The translations under genes and the position numbers were made by a program. This document shows positions 22,930 through 32,159 of a stretch of 47,537 bases of DNA, piece after piece. This stretch comes from Eubacteriales bacterium (GTDB lineage: Bacteria; Bacillota; JASUSC01), in the NCBI GenBank assembly GCA_030446285.1, contig JASUSC010000005.1, positions 1-47,537 on the forward strand. Direction: 5' to 3'. Numbering within the stretch: the stretch's first letter is position 1; every line of letters begins with the position of its first letter. The notes under the pieces were generated by a model. It was given only the letters and a program-made list of their open reading frames with translations, ran no database searches and was not told the DNA's origin.

Positions 22930-23361
22930 TTATTTCTTCTTCTTGCGCAAGTTCTTAATTAATTCTTCCAGCTGGTTGAGCTTCTCTTCATCTTCTCTAC
23001 TCAAACGGTCAACCAAATGAGATAGGGCCGGTTCTGCAAACTCTTCCATCAAACTGTCGATTATCTCCCCGGCCACGAGCCGGGTAAACTCCTCCCGGCT
23101 TAGAGCAGGGGAATAGACATAGGCCATCCCCTTCTGCTCTTTGTTGAGAAGTTTTTTGGTCGCCAGCCGGGACATCACGGTCATCACAGTGGTGTAGGCA
23201 ATCTCTCTTTTCAGGCGCAAATGTTCATAAACATCTCGTACCGTCGCCTGTTCTTTTCCCCACATGTATTCCATTATCTCGGCTTCTAAATCTCCCAATA
23301 CTTTTTTCAGCCCCATTTTGTGGGGCTTAAAATCCCCAATGAACCTGCGTCGGAAAAACAT
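22930..23361 (-). CDS. BlaI/MecI/CopY-family repressor
   Basis: The protein has the penicillinase-repressor winged helix: LGDLEAEIMEYMWGKEQATVRDVYEHL, then AYTTVMTVMSRLATKKLLNKE and YVYSPALSREEF. A charged dimerisation tail ends in KKKK. No BlaR1/MecR1-type sensor protease gene lies next to it, so induction is unknown. The ORF track ATG (23385) is part of the -10 box itself, so it cannot be the start. ATG 23361 follows AGGGGGGACGGGG. A palindrome overlaps its own promoter, suggesting autoregulation. Confidence 0.9.
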   Translation of the reverse strand: MFFRRRFIGDFKPHKMGLKKVLGDLEAEIMEYMWGKEQATVRDVYEHLRLKREIAYTTVMTVMSRLATKKLLNKEQKGMAYVYSPALSREEFTRLVAGEIIDSLMEEFAEPALSHLVDRLSREDEEKLNQLEELIKNLRKKKK

Positions 23362-23383
23362 CCCCGTCCCCCCTTTTGCCCCC

Positions 23384-23418
23384 ATTATATCACTCTGTCA
23401 TACTATGGTCAATAGTAT
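23384..23418 (-). promoter_or_regulatory. Strong promoter with overlapping palindromic operator for the BlaI-like gene
   Basis: TTGACC (23407-23412) and TATAAT (23384-23389) are 17 bp apart on the minus strand. The -35 box lies in the centre of ATACTAT-TGACC-ATAGTAT (23400-23418), a perfect 7-bp inverted repeat. BlaI-type repressors bind dyads of the TACTAnnnnTAGTA kind, so this is a probable autoregulatory operator. Confidence 0.8.
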
Positions 23419-23450
23419 TATGCCCCCTGGAAAAAGAAGAAAATAAAAAA

Positions 23451-23469
23451 GCAGGACCTTTAACCCTGC
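23451..23469 (-). terminator. Terminator after the chemoreceptor gene
   Basis: GCAGG and CCTGC pair around a 9-base loop and are followed by TTTTTTATTTT on the minus strand, just past the chemoreceptor stop. Confidence 0.65.
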
Positions 23470-23471
23470 AG

Positions 23472-25169
23472 TCACTCCAGCTTGAAATGGCGGATAGTTT
23501 CCCGCAAAACATCGGCCATCTTAGCCAGAACATTGGCAGAAGACGCCATCTCGTGAATAGAAGCCGACTGCTCCTCGGCCGCCGCTGCCACTTCCTGGGC
23601 ACTGGCAGCCGTCTCCTCCGAAATGCTGGCAATGTCCTGCATGGTGCGCACCAGGGTATCTGCACCCGCAGCCATTTCTTCCGTTGCCGCCGAGACTTCT
23701 TCTGCTCTCACAGTGACGTTATGGAATTGTTCTACGATCCTGCGGAAGTTTTCCCCAACTTCGTTAACTGCTTCCGTGCCGTGCATCACTGCCTCCGTGC
23801 TTCTGTTCATCGCCTTTACCGCACTGGCCGTCTCTTCCTGGATAAGCTTGATAAGGTCGGCAATGCGGTTGGCCGAATTGCCCGATTGCTCCGCCAACTT
23901 GCGCACCTCTTCGGCCACCACCGCAAAACCACGGCCGTATTCGCCTGCTCGAGCTGCCTCGATAGCGGCGTTGAGAGCCAAGAGATTGGTCTGCTTGGCA
24001 ATAGTTGTAATAATTTCCACTATGGAGCCAATTTCAGTGGACCTCGCCCCTAAACTCCGGATTATCTCGGCGCATTCATTTACCGCCGTATTAATTTCCT
24101 GCATCTGCTGGATGGCTTTTTCCACCAGCCCCAGGCCGGACGAAGCGGCGTTGTTGGCCTCGTTGGCCGCCTCCAGCACCACCCGGGCGTTCTCGGCTAT
24201 TCGGACGATACCGTTGTGCATCTCGTCCACCGTTCTTACGGTCACATCCACTTCCTGGACCTGCCGTTCCGTCCCTCTAGCCACCTGCTGAATAGTGGAG
24301 GCAATCTGCTCCGTAGCCCGGGAAGACTCCTCCGACCCGGCACTGAGCTGCTGGGCCGAACCGGCCACCTGTTCGGCTACCCTGGCTACCTCCTGGGACA
24401 TTCGCTTGAGGCTGCTGATCATGAAATTAAACTTTTCCGCTAAGAAGCCGAACTCATCATCCCGCTCCAGTTGCAGAGCCACAGTCAAGTCCCCCGCCTC
24501 AGCCCGGGACATGGCTTCGACAAAATCTTTTACCGGCCGGGCCACCTGACGAGCTAAGAAGAAGAACACCAATCCGGCCAAAACTACGGCCACATAGGCC
24601 CCGATCATCATCCTGACCTGAAAATCTCTTACCACGGATAGATGCTCTGCCTCATTGAGAAACATGACCAGAACCCCAATGGTCTGCCCCCGGGAGTTTT
24701 TCAAAGTCCAGGCGTAGTAATGGTAAAGGAATTCACCTTCTTTGTCTTGAAAATTGCCAAAACCCTTGCCTTCACTGAGTATTTTGACAAACTCCTCATG
24801 GGGAAGCTGAGGGCGGTCTACATCCTCCCACGCCGGCATCTCTAATTCTTTGCCATCAGGGAGTAAGACGCTAAAGGTAAGATCGCTCAACTGACAAATC
24901 TGTTTGAAGAAGCGGGCCTGAGTGGAAATATCCACTCCCCCTTTGTAGATTTTTCCGTCTTTGAGCTCCCAGGGCCCGGGAAATCTCTCATCCAGCAGAC
25001 TGTAAGCCAACTCTGCCCCTTTCATTATCTTCTGGCGGACCAGATTATCCATATGCCCTTTTAACGCGCCTACGGCATAAATTCCGAGGCCGGTGGAAAT
25101 GAGCAACACCATCGCCACAAAAAGCACTACCAGCTTTACCACAAAAGAAAGCCGGATAGACATCTTCAT
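23472..25169 (-). CDS. Methyl-accepting chemotaxis protein
   Basis: The 565-aa receptor has a first membrane segment (about 9-31) and a sensor region outside the cell of about 155 residues. That region contains the single-Cache-like stretch [29 protein letters not shown] second membrane segment lies at about 188-208, then a HAMP linker ([21 protein letters not shown]). The signalling domain has the conserved hairpin tip with [32 protein letters not shown]. It feeds CheW/CheA; a cheW gene lies at 34951 in this window. The ligand is unknown. The start ATG follows GAGGGG. Confidence 0.96.
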   Translation of the reverse strand: MKMSIRLSFVVKLVVLFVAMVLLISTGLGIYAVGALKGHMDNLVRQKIMKGAELAYSLLDERFPGPWELKDGKIYKGGVDISTQARFFKQICQLSDLTFSVLLPDGKELEMPAWEDVDRPQLPHEEFVKILSEGKGFGNFQDKEGEFLYHYYAWTLKNSRGQTIGVLVMFLNEAEHLSVVRDFQVRMMIGAYVAVVLAGLVFFFLARQVARPVKDFVEAMSRAEAGDLTVALQLERDDEFGFLAEKFNFMISSLKRMSQEVARVAEQVAGSAQQLSAGSEESSRATEQIASTIQQVARGTERQVQEVDVTVRTVDEMHNGIVRIAENARVVLEAANEANNAASSGLGLVEKAIQQMQEINTAVNECAEIIRSLGARSTEIGSIVEIITTIAKQTNLLALNAAIEAARAGEYGRGFAVVAEEVRKLAEQSGNSANRIADLIKLIQEETASAVKAMNRSTEAVMHGTEAVNEVGENFRRIVEQFHNVTVRAEEVSAATEEMAAGADTLVRTMQDIASISEETAASAQEVAAAAEEQSASIHEMASSANVLAKMADVLRETIRHFKLE

Positions 25170-25239
25170 CCCAACCCCTCAAGCGTATAATCTCTTCTAA
25201 AAAAGTTTCGACAATTTTATAGCAAATCCTGCAAAAAAA
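25170..25239 (-). promoter_or_regulatory. Possible promoter and 0A-like box before the chemoreceptor gene
   Basis: On the minus strand TTGTCG, 18 bp, TTATAC lies about 20 bases upstream of the chemoreceptor start. The -35 region contains TGTCGAA, the core of the Spo0A box of spore formers. The match is short and could be chance. Confidence 0.35.
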
Positions 25240-26370
25240 CTAATTTTTCTCCCGGTAGTAGCGGGGAACCCTCTCCCCGAGCATGCACACTATTTCATAG
25301 TTAATCGTCCCAATTTTGGCCGCCAACTCTTCAACCGGTAGAGTTCCCCCGGCAGCCCGGCCGAAAATCAGTACTTCTTCCCCTTGCTTCACCTCAGCCA
25401 CGTCGGTCACATCTATCATACACTGGTCCATGCAGATCCGCCCTATTACCGGCACCCTTTTCCCCTTAACTAAAACTTCCCCTTTGCCAGAGAGAAGGCG
25501 GGTATAGCCGTCGGCATAGCCGATGGGAAGGGTGGCCACCACCGTGGGCCGCGGCGCCCGCCAAGTACAGCCGTAACTGACAGAGGTCCCGGCGGGAACC
25601 CTTTTTACTTGAATGATGCGCGACTTGACAGTCATGGCCGGCACCAACTCCACCTTTTCTTTTTTCACTTCGAGAGAAGGATAAAGGCCATAGAGGGCAA
25701 TTCCCGGTCGGACCATATCCAGATGAGTCTCCGGCAGATCAATTAAAGCAGCACTGTTGGCTGCGTGGCGAATGGAAAAAACAATCCCCTCTTGGTTCAG
25801 CCGGTTTATCAGTTCAAGAAAGATTTTCAGTTGCCGGTAGGTAAAAGTTTTATCACTAGCATCAGCCATAGCAAAATGGGTAAAAATCCCCTCCAAGTGA
25901 AGGTGGGGCAACGTCGCTATTTTCTTTATTTCGGCCACCGCTTCTTCGCCGGGTAGGAAACCAATTCTCCCCATCCCTGTGTCAATTTTTACGTGGATTT
26001 TTGCTTTCTTACCAAGCCTGCGGGCGGCATCAGAGAGAGCCCGGGCCACTTCCCACTGAAAGACGGTCTGACTGAGGTCGTATTTTACCACTTCTTCAGC
26101 CTGTTCAGGAGGCGTATAGCCCAAAATTAAAATGGGAGCGTCAATCCCCGCCCGTCGCAGTTGCAAAGCCTCGCCGAGAACAGCTACCCCCAGAAAATCG
26201 GCCCCTGCCGTTAAAACTTTCCGGCTTACCGGGACCGCTCCATGTCCGTAAGCGTTGGCTTTTACTACCGCACAAATTTTCGCTTCCGGCTTCGCAATCC
26301 GGCGCAGTTCCCGCAGGTTGTGAGCTATGGCATCCAGATCTATCTCCGCCCAGGTGGGTCTGTCCAGCAA
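25240..26370 (-). CDS. alr: Alanine racemase
   Basis: This PLP enzyme interconverts L- and D-alanine for peptidoglycan. WAEIDLDAIAHNLRELR opens the barrel, and the PLP-binding Lys37 lies in CAVVKANAYGHGA. KIDTGMGRIG, RHAANSAAL and RPGIALYG follow, and the second catalytic residue, Tyr, lies in TSVSYGCTW; CMDQCMIDV and the C-terminal domain complete it. The 376-aa length is normal. The start is TTG with AGGAGG 9 bases upstream. A -35-like TTGACA lies about 170 bases upstream without a clear -10. Confidence 0.97.
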   Translation of the reverse strand: MLDRPTWAEIDLDAIAHNLRELRRIAKPEAKICAVVKANAYGHGAVPVSRKVLTAGADFLGVAVLGEALQLRRAGIDAPILILGYTPPEQAEEVVKYDLSQTVFQWEVARALSDAARRLGKKAKIHVKIDTGMGRIGFLPGEEAVAEIKKIATLPHLHLEGIFTHFAMADASDKTFTYRQLKIFLELINRLNQEGIVFSIRHAANSAALIDLPETHLDMVRPGIALYGLYPSLEVKKEKVELVPAMTVKSRIIQVKRVPAGTSVSYGCTWRAPRPTVVATLPIGYADGYTRLLSGKGEVLVKGKRVPVIGRICMDQCMIDVTDVAEVKQGEEVLIFGRAAGGTLPVEELAAKIGTINYEIVCMLGERVPRYYREKN

Positions 26371-26592
26371 AAAATTTCTCCTCCTTTTTCCCTTTTTCTC
26401 TCAGCACAAAAATAAAATACCCCTGAAAAAGGGCCTAAAGATCACGTTCTTACTTCACAAACAGCACCCTCTATCCAAGCCTATGCTGTGCTTTTTAGTC
26501 TCAACACTAAAGGCCTTCGCCAAAAAGTGTACCTGTCAAACTATTTTAATACCCTGCTCCTTTTAAAAGCAAGGTTTTCTCCCTTTGCCACT
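26371..26592. other. Intergenic region upstream of alr
   Basis: About 220 bases with no gene. It carries a minus-strand TTGACA (near 26537) and A/T-rich tracts, so the alr promoter is probably here, but no -10 box at proper spacing is evident. Confidence 0.4.
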
Positions 26593-28010
26593 CTATTCCA
26601 TTAACAAACAGCTTCCGCCGGCATTTTCCACGAGGTCTTCTGATGATTTTTGAAGAGGAGCTATTCCCCTAGCCCTTTTTCCCCGGCGTACCACTCCCGC
26701 ATAGCCGTCTACGGTAATTATTTCTCCGGCAGTAACGCAGGAGGTGGCTCTTCCCGTTCCCATTACCGCCGGAATGCCGTATTCCCGAGCAACAATAGCC
26801 GCATGGGAAGCCGCACCGCCGGTATCTCCTACTACGCCTGCCGCTACAGTAAAGAGAGGGATCCAGGTCGGATTGGTGTAAGCGGCAACGAGAATATCCC
26901 TTGGTTGCAAGTGGCCAAAATCCTCCGCTCGAGTAATTAGCCGGGCCGGTAGCAATCCCCTGGTTGCTACTCCCTTCACTACATCTCCTTCCTCTTCCTG
27001 GGTTAACCAGCGGTTGCGCCAGCGTACCGTTCTCTTTTGCAGCTCTTCCCGGCGCCGTTTAATTTCCTTTCGCACTTCCTGGGCATCGAGTTTTTTGTGT
27101 TTCTCAGAATAAGCATTATGCTTTTGGAGTTCTTCATCCGCCAAGGTAGTTATGGGCCGGGTCTGCAGATAATACAGCTCCCCTTTGAAATAGGCCTACT
27201 CTACATCCTGGTAATCTTGGTAGTATTGCTCTCTTTTTAAGGGCCAACTCCCGGACAACTTCCTCGGGAAGCATCTGTCCGTATTTCTCGCCACTTATTG
27301 GTTTGCTCTTAATTCCGACCCCACCTTTGGCCAACTACGTACCTGTCGCCCCTCACCTGGCCGGAAACCAGGGTTTCTCCAAGTCCTTGGACAGCTTCAA
27401 TGAGAATTTCCTGCCGTGAGTTACTCACCGGCTTAACGGTAAACATTACCCAGCTCCTTCCGCCGGCAGCATCTCCTGGACAATTACCGCCATGTAAACC
27501 CGGTTGTGGCCGAATCCCTGTCTTTGCCGGTAGCGAATAGCCCGGGCCATCCACAAAGAGGCCCAGCAGTGGCGCACCGCTGTAACCACTTCCTCCGTCC
27601 CGGCAGCGTTGAGAAAAGATTCCTGCCGGCCGGCAAAAGATGCATCGGGGAAATCCTCGGCCGTAGCCGATAAACGTACACCTACTTTGAAATCCAGCGC
27701 ACCACCGGAAAGTTGACGATAAGCGGAAAGAAGAGCTTCTTCTACCCGGGAGGTATGGGATAACGGAAAAACAGCTCGGCAGTACGGCTGCTTATCGTTT
27801 CTAGAGCCACCAAATCATCGCCTTTGGCTTCTCACAACAGGACGGCAATTTCTTCTTCAATTCCTCAGTGTTTAAAGGTTTCCCGGTAGGCATGTGCGGT
27901 AACACAAAATCTCGGCGGGATCCTAAGGTATCTGGCCATTTTTGCCAGATTAGCCATTTTGCCGCCTCCTAGGGCTAAGTTCTTGCGTCGATCAATTTCG
28001 TTACCAAAGA
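26593..28010 (-). pseudogene. PEP synthase / PEP-utilising enzyme pseudogene
   Basis: Pieces of one protein lie in order in different frames. Near 27980 NLALGGGKMANLAKMARYL and IPPRFCVTAHAY match the N-terminal start of the PPDK/PEP-synthase ATP-binding domain. Near 27440 MFTVKPVSNSRQEILIEAVQ and GLGETLVSGQVRGDRYVV match its core. Near 27170 LYYLQTRPITTL closes that domain. The 26593..27144 ORF then gives the swivelling phosphohistidine domain with GDTGGAASHAAIVAREYGIPAVMGTG. In-frame stops (after YRETFKH, DVE) and at least three frame changes break it. The C-terminal PEP-binding barrel is missing. The swivel domain alone is intact, but a ribosome binding site for it is not evident. Confidence 0.85.
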
Positions 28011-28131
28011 ATCAACTTCGACTCCATGCGGCAACGCCTCCAAATTTCCCTTTACCCTTTAACATATATACCCTTGTCTTATTCGCCATCGGCAAGGTAA
28101 AATCCTGCCCTCCTTGCAAACAGTTATCCCA

Positions 28132-28157
28132 GAAAAAACCACCCCTCCCCGGTGGCC
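28132..28157 (-). terminator. Terminator of the decayed CBS gene copy
   Basis: CCACC and GGTGG pair around GGGGAGG, followed by TTTTTTC on the minus strand. The same structure with one mismatch follows the intact CBS gene at 32370-32399, showing that the duplication included the 3' flank. Confidence 0.65.
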
Positions 28158-28159
28158 TT

Positions 28160-28355
28160 TTAAATTGAACTTCTCCTTTTTAGCTGCCAGCGCCCGCGCT
28201 ATGTCGTGCCTACTGATAATCCCCACCAGCTTACCATGGTTTACCACCGGTACCCCGCTAATTCTGTTTCCGGCAAGAATCTTAATTACCTTTTCTCCAG
28301 TATTATCGGGCTTTACCGCTATCACGCCTTACCTCATTATGTCGCGAGCAATCAT
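28160..28355 (-). pseudogene. Collapsed CBS-domain gene, paralog of the gene at 32398-32868
   Basis: Reading from ATG 28355 gives MIARDIMR, a TAA stop, then GVIAVKPDN and KVIKILAGNRISGVPVVN, joined directly to HGKLVGIISRHDIARALAAKKEKF. The first part matches the start of the intact CBS protein and the second matches its end. The whole middle (about 75 residues) is missing. The junction lies in the VPVV-HG segment that both CBS modules share at DNA level (GGTGCCGGTGGT in the intact gene). A stop at codon 9 also inactivates it. The 5' flank (ACAGGAGGATAAAG) and terminator match those of the intact gene. Confidence 0.88.
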
Positions 28356-28981
28356 TATCTTTATCCTCCTGTCCCTGACCGGGTTAATCGTGTTCAATTA
28401 AAGGGGGCTTTCTCCGACAACTCTAAGCCACCTTCGGGCCGTTACTTGCCGCTTTTAGCGTACCGGTAGCAGATTCGGAGCATCTCACCTGCCGAGAGTA
28501 GCTCCCTCTGGAGGAGAGCGGTTCGGCAGCACGGCCGCCCGTATCTTCTTCGAGGAACTTTCACCTAATATGTTCGAAGTCCCGTTGGGTTGGTATCCTA
28601 GATGCAGCCGTACTTTTCGCAAACAACCTTATTTTCTCCTCCACCTACTCGCACTGGCACAGGCACATAGGTAGGATTCAAGTCCTGGTTAAGTACCCTA
28701 CTCCTTAACACAATCCTCTTTCTCACCTCCGAGAAAGGGCTCATATTGTCCCCAGTGAGAGGGAAGAAGGCACGTTTGGAGCAGATAGCTTATGCCGCTT
28801 GCTCGGCCCCAACTGAAAAGCCGGTTTTCTGTCAAGTGCATTACACCGCCGACCTCAAACCCATCTCAGAACTCCTCTCTCTCGGAAAGAAGCTCCCGCA
28901 GAAACCCGAATCATGAAGAACAGGATAGGGTTAGTAGCTGCACACGCTTGCCCCAGCATCTTCAGAGTGGTAGTAACTCTT
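28356..28981. other. Non-coding or decayed region without a recognisable gene
   Basis: About 620 bases between the CBS pseudogene and the DRTGG gene. No frame on either strand gives a supported protein. One minus-strand frame is open for about 60 codons near 28600-28770 (with MSPFSEVRKRIVLRSRVL), but it has no recognisable family and is followed by stops. It could be the remains of an insertion sequence or of a longer gene; I cannot tell. Confidence 0.4.
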
Positions 28982-30049
28982 TTACGCGCCGGGTGCTTCA
29001 GTCGCTAGGGATATCAACTGGTCGAGGTTGCAGTGCGCCGCTACTACTCCCTTGGCCAAGGAGATCGCCTTTTCGTCATCCGGCCTGATAAGGCGGCTCA
29101 CATCGGCCAGCTGATTGATCACGGTGTACGTATCATGGTGTACCAAGAGAACGGGCACCCCTTTCTCCGCCGCCCGCACTATCACCTTCATGTCAGGGTA
29201 AATGCCGCCGGTGAGGATGAGCACCGCTACGTCCGTTTCCAGCGCCACCAACGCAATCTCCGTCCGGTCCCCCCCGGTAATCACCGCTTTATTGGCCGAG
29301 CGCCGGAAGTAAGCTAGAGCACTTTCCAAGGTCATGGCACCTACCAACACATCCTCCACCACGTTACCCAATTTATCCTCCCCAGTTAGGATCTCTCCAC
29401 CCAAGGCTTCGTAAAACTCGGCTACAGTGGGAGCGCTCAACTCCGTCCGGTGGGGGATAATTCCCAATGTTTCTATGCCCTGTTGGCGTAAAAGCTCACG
29501 GTAGAGGCCATGCGCTTTCGCCAGAAGCACCCGGGGAACGTTGTTGAAGATCACTCCAGCCAATTTAACCCCCATTTCCCGGGCACAACGCCCCACAAAA
29601 AACGCCTCATCCAAGCTGCGGTCGTTCGCCACGCGCAGCACATAAACCAGGGTAGCGTTCCAGTCCCGCGCCAGGGAAAGGGCATCAAGTCCGAAAGCTG
29701 CCATGGCCCAGGAACATGCCGCCCCATCTATAAGCAAAGCCTCTGCTCCGGTTCGCACTTTGTCATAGGCCTCTTCCACCAAACGGCGGCATAACTTGTA
29801 GTCGTGGTAGGTAGAAAGGTAGTAGTCCCCCAGCGTAAGGGGAACCAGTTCCTCGGGAGAAAAGGGCAGAGCTAGAACTGTTTGCATTAAAGCAGCATCT
29901 TGGTCTCCTGTTCCTGTAGCCCTCGAAGGATTACCAATAGGCTTAAAATAGCGCACCGCTATGCCTCTGTCGCGTAGATGCAAGGCTAGGCCTAAGGCCA
30001 CTGCTGTCTTGCCACTGCCGGCTGCTCCCGCAAAATAAAGAGTTGCCAT
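28982..30049 (-). CDS. P-loop / DRTGG-domain protein (phosphotransacetylase N-terminal-like)
   Basis: The N-terminal dethiobiotin-synthetase-like ATPase domain has the P-loop GAAGSGKTAVALG (about 7-19) and LLIDGAACSWAM. A DRTGG-type domain starts near residue 210 (ITGGDRTEIALVALE), followed by LTGGIYPDMKVIVRAAEKGVPVLLVHHDTY. Such proteins resemble the regulatory N-terminus of long phosphotransacetylases but lack the catalytic part. Here it directly follows the ADP-forming acetate-CoA ligase, with which the family is often paired, so a sensor/regulator role in acetyl-CoA metabolism is inferred. ATG 30049 follows GGTGAGGTGG, a site that overlaps the ligase stop; GTG 30058 is part of that site. 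Confidence 0.9.
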   Translation of the reverse strand: MATLYFAGAAGSGKTAVALGLALHLRDRGIAVRYFKPIGNPSRATGTGDQDAALMQTVLALPFSPEELVPLTLGDYYLSTYHDYKLCRRLVEEAYDKVRTGAEALLIDGAACSWAMAAFGLDALSLARDWNATLVYVLRVANDRSLDEAFFVGRCAREMGVKLAGVIFNNVPRVLLAKAHGLYRELLRQQGIETLGIIPHRTELSAPTVAEFYEALGGEILTGEDKLGNVVEDVLVGAMTLESALAYFRRSANKAVITGGDRTEIALVALETDVAVLILTGGIYPDMKVIVRAAEKGVPVLLVHHDTYTVINQLADVSRLIRPDDEKAISLAKGVVAAHCNLDQLISLATEAPGA

Positions 30050-30059
30050 CAAGACCACC

Positions 30060-32159
30060 TCACCCGATGGTTATTTTGATGTCTACCGATACCGCACCTT
30101 CAGGATAGGCAAAGACGGGATTAATGTCGAGTTCCACAATCTCGGGGAAGTCGGTGACCAAGCGGGCCACCCTCCCCACCACTTCCACCACAGCTCCCAG
30201 GTCACAGGGTTTCTCTCCGCGGAACCCCCGCAAAAAGCTGTAAGCTTTAGTCTCCCGGATCATGGCCTCTATCTCCTGCGGCCCCAGCCCCCAGGTGAGG
30301 CGGAAGGCCACATCTTTAAGGAGATTAACATAAACCCCTCCCAACCCGAAAGCAATAAGCGGACCGAACTGCAAATCGCGCGTCATCCCCACAATGAGTT
30401 CTACCCCCTTGGGGTACACCTTTTGTACCTCCACCCCGTAGATGGTAGCACGGGGAAAGTGGCGCGCCGCGCTATCCACGATTTCCCAGAAAGCCTGCCG
30501 GACCTCATCGGGACTCTGCAATCCCATGCGCACTCCGCCTATGTCGGTCTTATGCAGGATGTCGGGAGAGGCTACCTTCAACACCACAGGGTAGCCGTAC
30601 TCCCCTGCAATGTTTACTGCCTCCGCCACCTGCCGGGCAAGCCGTATAGGAACCACCGGTATACCATAGGCGGAGGCAACTGCTGCTGCCTCACTCGAAA
30701 GGAGGGTGCGCCGCCGCTCCTCCCGTACCCGCTTTATGATCCGCCGAACTACGTCGGGACGCACATCGAAATAAGAAGGTACCTCCTCCCTGGGGGGACG
30801 CCCCTTAATGCTCCCGTAGCGCACGAGACCCGCTAGGACTTCTACCGCTACCTCCGGGAAGGTGAAGCAGGGAATACCAGCCTGGCTGAGGATCTCTACT
30901 CCTCCCGCCATGCTCTCCCCACCCATGAAGACCCCCACCATAGGCTTCTGGGGAAAACAGGCGTGCAATTCTGCCATCACCTGAGCCGTCCCTTTGGGAT
31001 CCGTGACCGCCGTAGGGCAACAAAGGACCAGCACGCCGTCCACGTTCTCATCGGCCAGCACTTTCTCTATAGCCACCCGGAAGCGTTCAGGCTGGGCGTC
31101 CCCCAGCACGTCCACTGGGTTGAAGATACTAGCCTCACGGGGAAGCTTGTTTCGCAGTTCTTCCGCAGTTTCACGGCCGAGACGAGCCATCTCCAGCCCT
31201 TGCCGTGCTACGCTGTCTGCCGTGATTATCCCCGGGCCGCCAGCGTTGGTAACCACCGCCACCCTTTTACCCCGAGGGATGGGCTGCCGGGTAAAGACCA
31301 TCGCCAACTCGAAAAGCTCCCGCATGCTTTGCACCCGGATGACTCCCGCCTGCCGGAAAGCAGCATCATAGGCGATATTGGAACCCGCCAGAGCACCAGT
31401 GTGAGAAGAAGCCGCCTTGGCCCCCGCCTCACTTACTCCCGCTTTCAAAACCACTACCGGCTTTTCCCGGGTAACTTTTTCCGCCACCGTCAGGAAACGC
31501 TGCCCTTCCTTTATGTCCTCCAGGTAACAGAGGATCACCTTCGTATGGGGGTCATTAGCCACTGCCTCTATGAGGTCGGTCTCGTCGAGATCAGCTTTGT
31601 TTCCCATGCTCACGAATTGCGAAAACCCGATCTTTTCCCTAATGCTCCAGTCTAAAATAGCCACCAGCATGGCCCCGCTCTGGGAAATGAAGGCTATTTC
31701 ACCTTGGTGCGGGAAGCCAGCGGCAAAGGAAGCATTGAGCGGCGTGTGGGTGTCCATGACCCCCACACAGTTGGGTCCCAAAAGGCGCATGCCATATTGC
31801 CGGCATATCGCCACCAGCTCTTTTTCCCTTTCCAGCCCCTCTTTGCCTGTCTCTTTGAAGCCAGCAGAAATCACCACGAGAGCCTTGACCCCAGCTTCAC
31901 CACAGTCCCGGGCCACATCTAGCACAAAGGAAGCAGGTACTGCTACCACCGCCAGGTCCACCGCTCCTTTACCTACGGTCGAAACCGCCGGAAAGGCCTT
32001 CAGCCCTTCGATCTCCTCGGCGCGGGGATTTATCGGGTAAAGTTCGCCTCGGTAACCCGAAACCATTATATTGCGGAGAATGATGTTCCCTATCTTGGAT
32101 CGGTCCTGAGAAGCACCTATCACCGCCACGCTCTGTGGCCGAAAAAGGGCTTCTAACAT
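30060..32159 (-). CDS. Acetate--CoA ligase (ADP-forming), fused alpha and beta subunits
   Basis: The enzyme converts acetyl-CoA (or a related acyl-CoA), ADP and phosphate to acid, CoA and ATP. It conserves energy in fermentative organisms. The CoA-binding domain is at the N-terminus (SVAVIGASQDRSKIGN), then LLGPNCVGVMD, the succinyl-CoA-ligase-like domains with FISQSGAM, and the phosphohistidine loop SSHTGALAG (about 255-263). An ATP-grasp domain fills the C-terminal 220 residues (GYPVVLKVASPDILHKTDIGGV, ELIVGMTRDLQFGPLIAFGLGG, ELDINPVFAY). The 699-aa length fits the fused form. The ribosome binding site GGGAGGG is rather far (about 13 bases) from ATG. It is first in the operon with the DRTGG gene. 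Confidence 0.95.
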   Translation of the reverse strand: MLEALFRPQSVAVIGASQDRSKIGNIILRNIMVSGYRGELYPINPRAEEIEGLKAFPAVSTVGKGAVDLAVVAVPASFVLDVARDCGEAGVKALVVISAGFKETGKEGLEREKELVAICRQYGMRLLGPNCVGVMDTHTPLNASFAAGFPHQGEIAFISQSGAMLVAILDWSIREKIGFSQFVSMGNKADLDETDLIEAVANDPHTKVILCYLEDIKEGQRFLTVAEKVTREKPVVVLKAGVSEAGAKAASSHTGALAGSNIAYDAAFRQAGVIRVQSMRELFELAMVFTRQPIPRGKRVAVVTNAGGPGIITADSVARQGLEMARLGRETAEELRNKLPREASIFNPVDVLGDAQPERFRVAIEKVLADENVDGVLVLCCPTAVTDPKGTAQVMAELHACFPQKPMVGVFMGGESMAGGVEILSQAGIPCFTFPEVAVEVLAGLVRYGSIKGRPPREEVPSYFDVRPDVVRRIIKRVREERRRTLLSSEAAAVASAYGIPVVPIRLARQVAEAVNIAGEYGYPVVLKVASPDILHKTDIGGVRMGLQSPDEVRQAFWEIVDSAARHFPRATIYGVEVQKVYPKGVELIVGMTRDLQFGPLIAFGLGGVYVNLLKDVAFRLTWGLGPQEIEAMIRETKAYSFLRGFRGEKPCDLGAVVEVVGRVARLVTDFPEIVELDINPVFAYPEGAVSVDIKITIG

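Noticed and set aside
30963-31655. Plus-strand ORF of 230 aa
   Set aside because: Shadow of the acetate-CoA ligase gene, no start signals.
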